Both the position numbers and the translations under genes were made by a program. DNA of 64,000 bases from assembly GCA_933228895.1 (NCBI GenBank), contig OW121858.1, positions 29,225,859 through 29,289,858 of the forward strand. The letters run 5' to 3'. The DNA comes from Platycnemis pennipes. Lineage: Eukaryota > Arthropoda > Insecta > Odonata > Platycnemididae. How positions within the stretch are numbered: the stretch's first letter is position 1; each line of letters begins with the position of its first letter. The notes under the pieces were generated by a model. That model searched no databases and was not told the origin of the DNA. It worked only from the letters and a program-made list of their open reading frames with translations. Shown in pieces: positions 45,310 through 56,707 of this stretch.

Positions 45310-46620
45310 AACCCAATTTCAACATCAGTATCATCATCAAGGGTCAACAATCCTAGGATTGGTTAGACGCAGCCTTACACTCCATTCTTCCATCGGCTAC
45401 AACCCTTTTCATATTCACGTAATTCTTCTCTTTTACATCCTTCACGATCTGTTCCCTGTACCTCATACGAGGCCTTCCTTTGCCATTCTTCCCGTTCACT
45501 TTTCCCTCTAAGACAATTGTCTTCATCAGGCCATCGTGTCTTAAGATATGGCCGATTAGGTTGTCCCGTCTTATTTTTATAGTTTTCAGCAGACTTCTCT
45601 TTTCTCCCACTCTTCTTAGGACTTCTTCATTTGTCACTCGGTCTATCCATTTTATCTTCAAATCATTCTTCTTGGAATAGCACAACATTCCGAATGCTTC
45701 CACCCTTTTCTTCTCCGCTGCTGTCATCGTCCATGCCTCACTGTCGTAAAGAAACATGCTCCAGATATACGTTTTGATGAACTGTTTCCTTACTTCTACA
45801 CTTGTATTTCCAGCTGCATAAAGATTCTTCTTTTGATAGAATGCCCTCTTTGCCTGGGCTTTTCTTCTAAGAACTATTTCTTTCTTGCTTCGTCCGTCGT
45901 TGGTTACTCTGCTTCCAAGGTAACAAAACTCTTTCACCTCTTCTAGTATCTGTTCTCCTAGTATAACGTTGGTTTTGCCCTCCTCTGTCTTGCCGCACAC
46001 CAATATCTTAGTCTTCTTCTTATTGATCTTCAGCTGGTATCTGGCCATTGTGCTTTCAATGGTTGTTAGCATCTTATTCAGCTCCTTCTCTGTCTCTGCT
46101 ATAAGAGCTATGTCATCAGCGAATCGTAGCATACTCATTGTTTCTCCGTGGATATTCACTCCAGAAGACTTCTCTTTGATTTCTTTGATGGCTCTCTCGA
46201 TATACAAATTTAAAAATTATGGGACACAATGAACAGCCTTGTGGTACCCCTTTCCTTATTCTTGTTTCTTCACAGCTAGGTCCAGATTTAATCACAGCTA
46301 CTTGGTTTTTGTACAGACTGTGGATAATTCTTCGGTCATTGTAGGACACTCCAATTCCCTTCAGAATTCCAAGCATTGAATCGTAATCCACGTTGTCAAA
46401 AGCCTTTTCTAAATCCAGAAATGCAATGAACGTCGGTTTGTTCTTCGCCATTCTCTTCTCTATGAGCAGCCTAAGGGCCTGTATTGCTTCCCTTGTACCC
46501 TTACTTTATCTGAATCCGAATTGATATTCGTCCAGGAACTATTCTTGCTTTTCGTTCTATTCTTCTGTAGATTATCTTTGTCAATATCTTCGATGAATAA
46601 TTTCAACATATATGTCGTTA
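45310..46620 (-). pseudogene. RTE-like LINE, best-preserved copy (RT and C-terminal domain)
   Basis: Minus-strand open frames 46451-46116 and 46207-45353 together cover the reverse transcriptase and C-terminal region of a LINE. Visible: GFR-type start near 46510, FLDLEKAFDNVDY (motif A), KGVPQGCSLCPIIF (motif B), a one-base frameshift near 46207, LRFADDIAL (motif C, FADD), YLGSRVTND, and SEAWTMTAAEKKRVEAF, WIDRVTNEEVLRRVG, IGHILRHD. The C-terminal order resembles RTE/BovB proteins, and the 3' end carries a GATGATG-type simple-repeat tail, as RTE elements do; clade is an inference. The endonuclease domain is absent. Related scraps lie at 12.3, 31.6-33.4, 36.9 and 61.9 kb. Confidence 0.88.
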
Positions 46621-46900
46621 TTCCAATTCAGAATTATGAAGCTATATTGGGTCCACCCCATATGATAGCATTCCGATATATACGATTGTGGCGATATCAC
46701 GATATCGACCGAAATTCAATGTGATGAGATCCCGATTTATTCCAATATAACGATACCCCGTTTTCAACCGATATGGTGGTATATCGATACACGATATTTC
46801 CGATATACATAGAGAAGTCAATATATCGACTCTCTTCATATACATTGTTGTGACCCGGAGTTCGATATTCAAAACGGCATTCATATATCGCGCAGTCTAT
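46621..46900. repeat. CGATAT-rich repeat block
   Basis: Short block of CGATATA/TATCG words (GATATCACGATATCGACCGA, CGATATGGTGGTATATCGAT) adjoining the 5' end of the LINE fragment, so the LINE appears to sit between two CGATAT blocks. Confidence 0.6.
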
Positions 46901-47519
46901 TTCGATACACTTCTAGGTTCCCTCGGTCTGTCCATGTCTAGAGATAGATATCTTATGTAGGTGTTGGCACGGATACAAGGGCATTGACAGTCTTTTGTTT
47001 TTATCTCTCCGCTGCTCGTATTTGTCGGAGTTTCGCTCCGCCGTCCGTCGTTTGTTTCCCAGGGTGTATCTCCCCCCCGCCGCCAGGCGTCTCCCGTCCC
47101 GCGGCACGCACGAACGCGGCCACTACGTCGCATCGTCACGTGCCAACAGTTAATATCTCCCCGGAACAGAAAATACGTACGTCTCACGTCTGAAATTCCT
47201 TTTCTCGAGCGAAAGAGACGTTTATTTCGTTACGTTGTTATCATGGAGACGAGGTCGTTCGATATAGTATAACAATGATGGGTGCACATCCAACTATGAG
47301 TTAAAAAAAGTACTATAGTGTCGTCATGACGACAGGTTTAAGAAAACAAATCGGTAAGGACATAACTTTAGAAATAATGAAACATTTTCAGGCAGTAAAA
47401 CAGTGAAATTATTTCTCCAATAAGAGTCATTGTTGCGTCGTTGTTATTGAGACGATGTCGTGCGATATAGTAGAACAGTAATGGGTGTAAATTTCTCTAA
47501 TAGATTTAATCTGTACTTT
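46901..47519. other. GC-rich patch and weak repeat
   Basis: 46980-47200 is GC-rich with mirror frames and no motif. At 47225-47290 and 47435-47490 the words GTTGTTATCATGGAGACGA / GTTGTTATTGAGACGATG and CGATATAGTA(T/G)AACA recur, a diverged two-copy repeat. Confidence 0.4.
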
Positions 47520-47559
47520 AACCTACGCTGTGATAATGATTCCCACCCTAATTCTTGCA

Positions 47560-48290
47560 TTAATTCTGATACACCCCCATACCTATTAACGAACCTAGCT
47601 GCTCTACTCTGCACACTGTCTTAGTTCTCTGATCAAACCTATTTTCATTCGGATCCCATACAAACTGGCTGCATTCTCAAGGTGGGGCCTAACTAGTGAA
47701 AAGAAGTAATATCGCTGCTCTTTTGTCTTTTCATCACATTTCCCTATATTGCCCTTTTTAATAAATCCTAGCTTTCTCTTCGCTCGGCCGCATATTTCCC
47801 GGATGTGTCTTCCCCACACGATAAAAATCTTTAGTGATTGTTACACCATAAATACCTTATCGTTTTTTCAAGGCTTTCGATCTTCGTGTTATTAATTTTA
47901 AGGGTCGCTCTTTCGAATTATTCCTCCTCCAAAAATTAATAGCTACACACTTTTTAAGGTTAAGTTCTAACTGACATTTGTCGCACCACTCTTGAATTGC
48001 ATCTAAATCCTTACCAAGCGATTTCCTGTCTTCTTCTTTTGATGTACCCCTGTGCACTACGGCATCGTCTGCAAAAAGTCTAAGCTTACTACTAACTACG
48101 GTACTCAAATCGTTTATGCATAAAATAAATAAAAGCGGACCTATTACGCTACCCTGGGGAACTCCAGATGTGACTTTGATTGTCTCCGACATGATACCAT
48201 CTATGACAACCCTCTGCTCTCTCCTACTTAAGAATTCTTTTACCCTACATACAACGTCTTCATTTTTACCTAAACTCTCTCAGTAAATTT
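47560..48290 (-). pseudogene. CR1/jockey-like LINE fragment with RT motifs
   Basis: Minus-strand frames give VKEFLSRREQRVV, SGVPQGSVIGPLLFILCIND (motif B), RLFADDAVV (motif C, FADD), WCDKCQLELNLKKC, then after frameshifts near 47850 RKLGFIKKGNIGKCDEK and LVRPHLENAASL. This is the second half of a CR1/jockey-type reverse transcriptase and the following thumb/C-terminal region. No endonuclease, no intact frame. The end is repeated at 48290-48420. Confidence 0.82.
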
Positions 48291-48420
48291 AACCTAGCCT
48301 AACCTCTTTTAAGGAACCTATTTCTGCTCTACGCTGTACACTGTCTAGTTCTCCGATCAAACCTATTTTCATTCGGATCCCATACTAACCGGCTGCTTAT
48401 AATCAAGGTTGGGCCTAGCT
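48290..48420 (-). pseudogene. duplicated scrap of the same LINE
   Basis: TGTACACTGTCTAGTTCTCC and ATTTTCATTCGGATCCCATA repeat DNA seen at 47610-47690. A second, short piece of the same LINE lying next to the first. Confidence 0.65.
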
Positions 48421-49130
48421 TTTAAAAAAGCAACATTGTACCGTACTAAAATTGTGACAAACAACTCGATAGTAATCGATATTGGTGTGCATTTCGAGTG
48501 CATACGGTACTTTATCGCACGATCCGACGTCGATAGATTCAGCGTCGCGCCTAGAATACGATATAGGGATGTGTCCGTATTCCTTAAGTCGTCGTAGATA
48601 TTCGGGTGATGACGCTAATGTCTTGAGAGTGCGCCCGACTGTTCGTCATTTGTTCGGCAATATCGCCGAGCGCATTCATTTTATTTTTTATATCTTTAGC
48701 CCCGAGAGGAGCCTGGGAAAACGAGCGCTTTGGGATGGATGCAAGGAGGGTTGTTCCTTAAAGACGAGGGCAATGCTAAGGGATGTTAAGACGTTTAACC
48801 CTCTCCCTAAATCTTCCAGACCAAAGATTTCTTTCTTGGACTTCCCCTCCCCCCTTGGTCTCTCAGGTTCCGACTGCATTTACGTCCCAATCTGTCCCTA
48901 GGGTCACATTGTGAGACGTGGATCCCATTGTCAGGGTTAGGGGGGCGGGGGAGGGAGAAAACTCAGGGTACAATAAGGTTGGGGGAAGGGGGAAAGGGTG
49001 TTCTGGGCGGAGATGCATTGCCCTCGATAAGTGCGTTTCTCCTTTTTAAGGGTTCCGCTCCACAGGATAAGGGGGGCGTGGGAGGCGTAACATGTCCCCT
49101 GGCGAACGTTTCGGAGAAAAAAAGATGGTG
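48421..49130. other. GC-rich island, no assigned function
   Basis: Contains CGATAG-type words at 48460-48560 and a GC-rich purine/pyrimidine-skewed block at 48700-49100. Overlapping frames on both strands (up to 139 codons) without motifs. Confidence 0.35.
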
Positions 49131-49134
49131 AAAT

Positions 49135-49715
49135 TTCGGAAAAAGGATCGTGAATGTTCGCAAATATGTTTGCGAATGTTCGTTAAAGGTACACGAATGT
49201 TCGATGAATGTTTGCGAACGTTCGTTAAATTTTTGAAGATGTTCGATAAATGTTTGAGAATGTTCGTTAAATGTTTGAGAATGTTCGTTAAATGTTTGAG
49301 AAAGTTCGTTTAATGTTTGAGGATGTTCGATAAATGTTTGAGGATGTTCGATAAATGTTTGAGAATGTTCGTTAAATGTTTGAGAATGTTCGTTAAATGT
49401 TTGAGAAAGTTCGTTTAATGTTTGTGAATGTTCGTTAAATGTTTGAGGATGTTCGATAAATGTTTGAGAATGTTCGTTAAATGTTTGAGAATGTTCCTTA
49501 AATGTATGGAATCGTTCATAAAATCTTTGCGAACGGTCATAAAATCTCTGCGATCATTCGTAAAATCTTTGCTAAAGTTCATTTATCTGTGCGAACTTTC
49601 GTAAAATCCATGCAACACTTTGTAAAACCTTTGCGAATGTTCATAAAATCTTTGTCAAAATACGTAAAATCTTTGTGAATGTTCGTAAAATCTTTGCGAA
49701 TGGCCGTTGCTGAGC
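49135..49715 (+). repeat. 21-bp minisatellite
   Basis: About 18 copies of a 21-bp unit of the form AATGTTTGAGAATGTTCGTT plus A between 49140 and 49510, then a diverged version based on AAAATCTTTGCGAATGTTCG to 49715. Because 21 is divisible by three, one frame stays open over part of the array and encodes a KCLRMFV heptad. A few more units reappear at 49905-49965. Confidence 0.9.
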
Positions 49716-49874
49716 GATAAACAAATAAGTCTTCCCGTCTTGAATCGACAGTTGTTTATAAATTCATTCGTTAAGTGCGCAGTAAGTGCTGTATTATGCA
49801 GAATGCATAAACCTTTCAGGCCGACCTATAGAAAAAAATAGCACCAAATTGACAGTGAAGGACCGAACGATAAA

Positions 49875-49908
49875 TTAACTAAAGCCCCACGTAGAGGGGG
49901 TTAGTTAA
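49875..49908. repeat. short hairpin TTAACTAA...TTAGTTAA
   Basis: TTAACTAAAGCCCC followed after seven bases by GGGGGTTAGTTAA; 8-bp perfect outer stem and a GC inner stem. It stands between two parts of the minisatellite. Confidence 0.6.
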
Positions 49909-50029
49909 TGTTTGCGAATGTTCGTAATGTCTTCGTGAATGTTCGTGTCATGTTTGCGAATTTTCGTCGATGAGCGGTAAACATTTTCGTAAATTAATTC
50001 GTAAATTGATTTACGGGACGCAAGAGGTT

Positions 50030-50300
50030 CTATAAGAAAACGAAGCAAATTAATGTCGTTTTATTTAGCTTTCTTTTCAAGCCGTTCCTTGATGGAAACA
50101 TACACTTGATAGGTATTTAAAAAAAAGGACAATCCGACAATTTTGCCTTTTTTAACGACTCCTTTAATGGTGGCTGCCTTCTCAAACAAATGAATAACGA
50201 TATTGATAGTTTGTGGCAGAGATCCTTGGAGTAATTACAGACAGGATACTCATATACGGGTGCTTTGTATCTTTTATGAACGATTTTCTCCTTACGATCC
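50030..50300 (+). mobile_element. MITE family C, copy C6, left part
   Basis: Carries the AAGCCGTTCCTTGATGGAAA and GGACAATCCGACAATTTTGC blocks of family C. It stops where family A copy A6 begins and continues at 51279. Confidence 0.65.
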
Positions 50301-50301
50301 A

Positions 50302-51274
50302 CTTCCACTGTGACTCCGCGATTCAAAATCCCGTAGAAAAAGAGATATTTGTTACTCAATGAATAAATACCGATCCAGAAAAACGCCAATATATGTAAAA
50401 TCATCTATAGTCTGTGATGACGCATAGTACACAATAATTGTATGAGTATGATGCTATTGTATACCGCGTAGTAGTTGCATTCTATTTTAATAAAAGCTCT
50501 CTTTTGACTCATTTTGACATCGGATCATGGCTGACGTGATGTTGCCAAGTTTAATTTCCAATAGTGAGAATACATGCTCAATCCCGCTAATAAGTATTCT
50601 AAAATAGGTTAAATATTTTATTACTTAGTTTTAAACTAGTCCCTTGCAAATACAACTCTTTGTTTTGAATTTTATTGATATTGATATTTTTAAAAATTGT
50701 GTGGCAACAATGACGCTGCTACCATTTGGAAGCATTGGTATTAATTACACCATGTCAATAACCAATGAAATATTTAAAGTAAATAAAAAATATAAGAAGG
50801 ACTTTGGTAACGTATATTCCTTAATTAAGTCAGTAAATAGACTCGTAAGCACGTTCCGTCACAAGTACCGTTGCCAATGATAACAACATACTGTAGCGCC
50901 ACTTCCATGTAACTAAGCCTTTTCTGCTTTTTTTACGAGTGAACATTTATTAAATATCAATTAAACAAGTTTGGTAAGGCAATTACTTTTTCACAATGCT
51001 AAATTCTACTTAAAATTGCGCATCTTATATATAATTTTTCGTCAAAACGACATTTCTCTTTACATTATTAATCTGCAAATTTTACTGCAACAGCCATGCG
51101 CTGCCATTTTAACCACGAAATATGAAATGGCTGATTTTCAACGTATTTTTTCTTCAAATGTATGATGGAAAGGCCTCATTATAATATTTCCAATCGATAG
51201 AAGTGACAAAATGAATTATGTGTCCCGAAATTTTCACAAAAATGATATCTACTTCATATTTCGGCGGAGCCTAC
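50302..51274 (-). mobile_element. MITE family A, copy A6, nested in C6
   Basis: Full-length reverse copy from CCACTGTGACTCCGCGATT to TTTCGGCGGAGCCTAC, followed by TTAA (51275-51278); TTAA at the left is not visible. It splits a family C element, whose CGATTTGCTCGTTACGATCC side ends at 50301 and whose AAATCGAAAAACATTAG side resumes at 51283. Confidence 0.83.
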
Positions 51275-51278
51275 TTAA

Positions 51279-51535
51279 ATAAATCGAAAAACATTAGTTT
51301 ATTGCGTTAAACAAATGGGATAAATACGATAGTTTTCGCCAGGCATACACTAAGCAACTTACCCCCGCGTATAAACAGATAAACAACGAATTATAGTGAA
51401 ACCGTGCCGTGACGTCATTCGATGACGTCGTGTTTTTTAAAAGCTGCCGAAAAATTACATTTTTAAAAGGGGTAATATCTCTTTATAACACGGTTTTGTC
51501 CTTCAGAAAATGTATCGCACAGTACATTTCAACCA
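51279..51535 (+). mobile_element. MITE family C, copy C6, right part
   Basis: AAATCGAAAAACATTAGTTT, AACAGATAAACAACG and GTGCCGTGACGTCATTCGAT are in family C order. Its distal terminus is eroded. Confidence 0.72.
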
Positions 51536-51539
51536 TCAA

Positions 51540-52176
51540 ACCTCTTAATAAAACAACTAATTGTAAGCTGCTCAAGTAAAAGATAGGTTTCTGTTATTTC
51601 GATCGTTTGAAAATTGTGAATTCTTTTGTTATTTTCATCGTTGCTATGGAATGTGTTTACGTAAGTTTGGAAGTTGGTTATTTTTGTTCGTTGACGTTGC
51701 TATGCGAGGGAGCAGTTTCTTCTAGCCGTATTATGAAACTGGGCTAGAAAAAAAATCGAAGCGATATTAACGTGCAACTCTAGCTATCAATGAAGTAATC
51801 GATAGTCGATAAATCGCTCGAAGCTTCAGAAGAGCGTTACCAGGTCGAATCACAGAAGGCATCGATACATATCGATTTATAATATTTATCGCTAGTGCCA
51901 CGAAAGCCAACTTAAATGCAAAGCTCGGCGTTAAACTGGATATTTATTGATTTTATTGGTTCATGATAGTTGTGTTTGAACGTGTCGGGATTATCTCGAA
52001 TACTTGGTAACCAAGGAAGTCACGTGATACAAACACGAATGGTTTTCAAATTTAGTGTGTCTTCAAATCGCTTGTAACAGTTTCATTAACTGTTTTCACT
52101 CGAGTTATTCTCGTCCGCATCGAATATAGTGCCCCCAGATGAGATTAAACACAATTTTTAACAATGAATGAGGTTA
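51540..52176. other. mostly anonymous DNA
   Basis: 51610-51750 is a diverged copy of 19930-20140. The rest is AT-rich with no feature recognised; TATCGATTTATAAT at about 51870 is a chance-like CGATA cluster. Confidence 0.45.
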
Positions 52177-52180
52177 TTAA

Positions 52181-53814
52181 GGAGGTTCAACCTTGTTTCC
52201 GTCATTCAAACTCTCCTAAAAGAGCTATGTTATTAAATTCATAAATACCGATCCAAAAAAACGTCTATGTGGAGAATCATCTATAGTCTGTGATAACGCA
52301 TAGTACACAATAATTGTATGAGTATGATGCTATTATGTAGCGCGTTGTAGTTGCATTCCATTTTAATACAAGCTCTTTTGTAACTCATTTTGACTTCGGA
52401 ACATGACTGACGTGTTGTTGCCAAGTTTAATTTACAAAGTGAGAATACATGCACAATCCTGCTATTACGCATTCTAAAATAGGTCAAATATTTTCTTGTT
52501 TAGTGATTTAAACAATTCCCTTGCAAATACAACTCTTTGTTTTGAATTTTATTAATGTTCCTATAGTTGAAAATTATTTGGCAACAATGACGATGCTACC
52601 ATTTGGAAGCATTGGTATTAATTACACCATAAAAATAATAATAATAAAATTTGGTAAAGAATATAAGAAGGACCTTGGTGTAAGGTATATTCCTAAATTA
52701 AGTTAGTAATTTAGTCTCGTAAGCACGTTCCGTCACAAATACCGTTGTCAATGATAACAACATACTGTAACTTTCAGGTAACTAAGGCTCTTCTCCTTTA
52801 AGGAGGTTGATCCAAAAACTGAAAGTCATGTCATTTTTTTTATATTTTCAGCACTTATAGAACGTAAGTTTCTCTATCTAATAAAGTAAAGATAATTATT
52901 ACAACCCATACTCCTTTTTGCACAAATTGCATTTGAAATTACATACGATTAACGGCGAGAATGGCCGTCACATGGGAATATAACGTTTAAAAAATACCAT
53001 AGTGTCATGTCATTTTTGCAAAAAACTGATATTTTATGCGTAATTTAACAAGAGATAAAATGACAAGAAAAACAAAAGGCATCAACCCACCGTATTTTTC
53101 GCTAAATCCACCAATTTATGGGCTTATAGCAGACGAAATGCGTTAGTTGTCTTCAAGTGACGCTGCGGTCGCTCTATGTAAAATGTATGGCGTATGAATT
53201 ATTATCATTACTAATGAGATATTAAAGCATATTTCAGAAAAATATTATAACATAATGTTTGATAGTAATATTCTGGTGTTATAAATTAATAAATTCATTG
53301 AGTAAATGAATTTATTTCTTTAAAGTAAATGCTGAATTGACTCCATAGTCGAGCTAATTGAATTATCATTATAAAGAAATCCTTCGACTTTACATCGTAT
53401 TTCTTGTGATACTTATGACTTCCAATAGCTTAGGTAATTTTCTTTGTGAAGTAAGGATCACTTAGCAGGCATATACTCGTACTTAAATTAATAAGATTCC
53501 TCAGACAACTTGACTCAAGCAGTCGCGAGCCAACCTCCTTAATTTGAGCAGACATTTAAATAATATCAATTAAACAAGTGAAATGGTAAGGCGAGCACGT
53601 TTTCACAATGCTAAATTCTACATGAAATTGCGCATTTTATGTTAGTTTTCCGTCAAAACGACATTTCTCTTTGCATTATTAATCTGCAAATTTTACTACA
53701 AGAGCCATGCTCTACCTTATAACCACGTAACTATAAAATATCTGATTTTCAACGTCTTTTTCTTGAAATATATAATTGATGGAAATACCCCATTATTTTA
53801 TTGCCAATCGATAC
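52181..53814 (-). mobile_element. MITE family A, copy A7, split by MITE B2
   Basis: Two pieces of one reverse family A element (52181-52797 and 53543-53814) interrupted by B2. The left end follows TTAA (52177-52180). The right piece ends abruptly at ATCGATAC, where a LINE scrap begins, so about 100 bp of A are lost. Confidence 0.82.
52802..53538 (+). mobile_element. MITE family B, copy B2, nested in A7
   Basis: 737 bp with clean ends (GGAGGTTGATCC ... GAGCCAACCTCC) and TTAA on both sides (52798-52801, 53539-53542). Inserted inside A7, which gives independent proof of its boundaries and of its TTAA target preference. Confidence 0.92.
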
Positions 53815-53817
53815 TCA

Positions 53818-54003
53818 AGGTGGTATTTTCAACCAGTGAAAAAAAGTAACATCGCTGCTCTTTTGTCTTCTCATCACATTTCCCCAATAATACCCTTTTT
53901 TATAATAAATCCTAGCTTTCTCTTCGCTCGGCCGTATATTTCCCGGATGTGTCTTCCCCTCACGATAAATCTTTAGTGATTGTTACACCTTAAATACCTT
54001 ATG
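53818..54003 (-). pseudogene. CR1/jockey-like LINE scrap
   Basis: Nucleotide blocks AAGTAACATCGCTGCTCTTT, TCTTCGCTCGGCCGTATATT and CCCGGATGTGTCTTCCCC match 47705-47820, the region after the FADD box. Short, broken piece. Confidence 0.72.
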
Positions 54004-54169
54004 GTTTCAACACTGATCGTAATATCGGGGTATCACTCACTTGGTATTCGTCACAGCGAATTCGCGAACCATTCTTGTTTACGCCACGTGACTCCCTGGT
54101 TACCTATGCGAGATAATCTCGAAGGATTAAAATACACAACACCCCTAGGACTTTTCTCTTTGTCAAAAG

Positions 54170-54514
54170 TAGGGATGGGTCGGTTCGGTTCTTCGGTTCC
54201 ACCGGTTCTTGAGCTTAGAACCGGAACCGGAACCAAGACCAAAAATAATCGGTACCGAAATAATTGGCGCGAAAACCAGTTTGAAACCTACTCACACTCC
54301 GAAAGTGGAGGCTTCACATTAAAACCTGGTGAAATAGTGTACTTAGATCCTTCAAAGTCGCGAATTATTCCAATTCCGTCTCTGAAAATGATTACTGATT
54401 ACCTTATCTTACCATTGAGCAATGCAAAGTAAGTGGTAAATTAAGAACCGGGACCGAGAACCGAAGTTAAGAACCGAACCGGAACCGAAAAAAAGTGGAA
54501 CCGACACATCCCTA
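54170..54514. mobile_element. hAT-like MITE (345 bp)
   Basis: TAGGGATGGGTCGGTTCGGT at the left end and GAACCGACACATCCCTA at the right; subterminal GAACCGGAACC-type words are dense at both ends. GTCAAAAG (54162-54169) and GTCAAAAT (54515-54522) form an 8-bp target duplication with one mismatch. The TAGGGATG terminus and 8-bp duplication fit the hAT superfamily. No transposase. Confidence 0.85.
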
Positions 54515-54522
54515 GTCAAAAT

Positions 54523-55620
54523 ATAGTTCCTAATCCTTGTAGGACATGAATAATACCCTTTTTGACGAAGTCAAGTTATCCGGGGTAGGAATCGTGGTGC
54601 GAAGTTTTTCGATAACAGTTGACGAACTAAATGCGCGAAAGAAAGTCGAAACAAGTCGCCAAGGATGACTTCAATTACTTCGATACGGAGAAGTCTTCTA
54701 AGTTGTACCGTTAGGGGGGGTTGTTATGATTAATGCGAAGGAAATACAGAAGCTAGTATAGAGATATGAGAATGTTCGGTGAGCCGTGAGTCTTCCTTCG
54801 CATTGTTGACCAGTCTGGAAGGGGTTTTTCTTCTTTCGCGTGGGGTCAGTGAAGGGGGGGCTGTATGTCCACGCCATCTATCGGTCATACGAGGAGTTAA
54901 ATGAAGCGTGGCATTGGATACTCTCCGGTGCACAATGGCTCGCGTAATGGACGCCAATAAATTCGCTTCCGTTCGATAAATATCGAAGTGTATTCGCCGA
55001 ATCGCTTCAGCGAAGACGTGCCGAAGTGGTGTTGGGGGTCGATTGGACATCCGGAACTAAGATATCGCCAAAGATATTCTTCCGAAAGGACTTTTAACTG
55101 AAGTGAGGGAAGAAAAAATATTCCCATATTGTTTCTCATACGTCATTGCGCATGCGCTGTCGTGAAACCGCTGAACTTAGCTCAACTTTTACGTTCGTGG
55201 ATGACTTTGACGATTAAACGTGCTGTTACGCTAACTTATCATAGTATTTCAGAGCCCCTAAGCCCTATTAAATAATGTAATTTTTAATTAATAATTAAAA
55301 AATATCAAAACTCGAAAACTCCTCCGTTATTGAACATGGTTAATTAACAGTCGTTTGATAGGCCACTACGCTTCCTGATCTTGGAGTCCTCTGCTACCGC
55401 GAAGCATGGCGTGGACTTTGAACTATGGGCCAACTTCACTGCACGCTTAGTAAATTGTGTATCAACGGTTTTTTAATGAATCAAGTGAATAAATATTTTA
55501 AATTTCATAAATAAAAGATAATTATAAGAAATTAACTGAATAAATGTGCATCATGTACTTGTTAATAAGCCCTAAAGGAGTGCACCGTATGCTTGGAAGC
55601 GTCGGCGGCACCACCTGGCG
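54523..55620. other. no recognisable feature
   Basis: Unique-looking sequence with a G-run at 54714. Overlapping minus-strand frames at 54730-55139 (106 and 80 codons) lack domains. AT-rich from 55240. Confidence 0.4.
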
Positions 55621-55690
55621 GCATGGAGAGGGAATACCTATGAAGTCATACGTCATGGAGAGGGAATACCTATGACGTCATGCGTCGGAA
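55621..55690 (+). repeat. 33-bp tandem duplication
   Basis: GCATGGAGAGGGAATACCTA at 55620 is repeated 33 bp later, each followed by a TGA(A/C)GTCAT(A/G)CGTC palindromic word. Two copies, nearly identical, so a recent event. Confidence 0.85.
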
Positions 55691-55714
55691 GATACTCGGG
55701 CTTTGACATCACAC

Positions 55715-55915
55715 AGTTTGACAGTTTGAGTCCCGGCCATAAGTACCATAGTTGAACCACTATCAGGCCACAACTTGGCCGTAACTTCTGTGTTGATTTG
55801 GTAGTTTACGTGTGAGGTATATCTAAATCCACGCAATACAATATAAAGGAACCGCGGGGGTGTGTGGCAGAGGGTGAAGATTACGAAAGATTCATTTCTG
55901 ACATGCACCTAAGAA
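55715..55915 (+). repeat. repeat core H with upstream body
   Basis: GGGGGTGTGTGGCAGAGGGTGA at 55857 follows an upstream body with AAGTACCATAGTTGAACCAC and AACTTGGCCGTAACTTCTGT. The body is related in reverse complement to 29800-29910. Suggests that core H is the end of a longer retroelement. Confidence 0.6.
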
Positions 55916-56707
55916 TTAAAATGCTTCTATTTTATGGAAACATGTTGGATGCAATCATCTTATGCAACTAGATATTAATAATAGCAGTAATAATCTTTTA
56001 TTTGCCCAATGACCTTGTTACATTTGATATGTGAAAGATATAAGGTACGTCACGGAATAGTAAATGGACTCATCTCAGAATTCCTTTTGGGTAATAAAAC
56101 ATTTTGGTGTGAAAAAACTTCGCGTCCAGCGACACGTAGTTAAGTATGTACCCAATAGATGACGACTGTTGTCCATTACAGCGATAAAATAATTTTTGGG
56201 TAGTTACACTTATTTTAGATTTAAATATCCAGTGAAAGAAAGATTGGATTTGTGTTGCTCTAGGCTTTGTCGCGTTATGTTAACTTAATGGCCTCTCAAA
56301 AGATGGCGTCCTCTGCAATTGTCGCCGATTGCCGCTGTGAAAGAGGCACCGCTAAGTTCTGGTGTTTCGACTTACGATGTACGTCTATTTTTGCTGTCGC
56401 AACGAGCGCCATCCATGGAGTAGATGTGTAACTACGCGTCGACTTACACAGGAAGGTCGAACTACGCCGAGAAAAGACAATTGAAGCCTGATCACACAAG
56501 ACTTTCTCACCATCACGATGGTCAAATATCACCAATTGAACTATGCAATGTCTTAAACTATAGTTGGCGTTCTGAACACCCATAGTTTGGCATCAACTCT
56601 TGCGAGCTTGACAATGAGTCGTGGGTTGTCACGTGGTTAAATCTGTCGCTGCAACAGAAGCGCGGAGAAACCTAAGCATGTCACCGGCCTAACGGAACAG
56701 CCCCGTG
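55916..56707. other. no recognisable feature
   Basis: AT-rich, GC-richer towards 56600-56707. A 95-codon minus-strand frame at 56296-56583 has no motif. Confidence 0.4.

Noticed and set aside
49135..49715. CRISPR-like array
   Set aside because: The 21-bp units are contiguous without spacers; it is a eukaryotic minisatellite.
54051..54432. 150-codon + frame at 53980-54432
   Set aside because: It runs from a LINE scrap through the hAT-like MITE; composition is explained by GAACCGG repeats.
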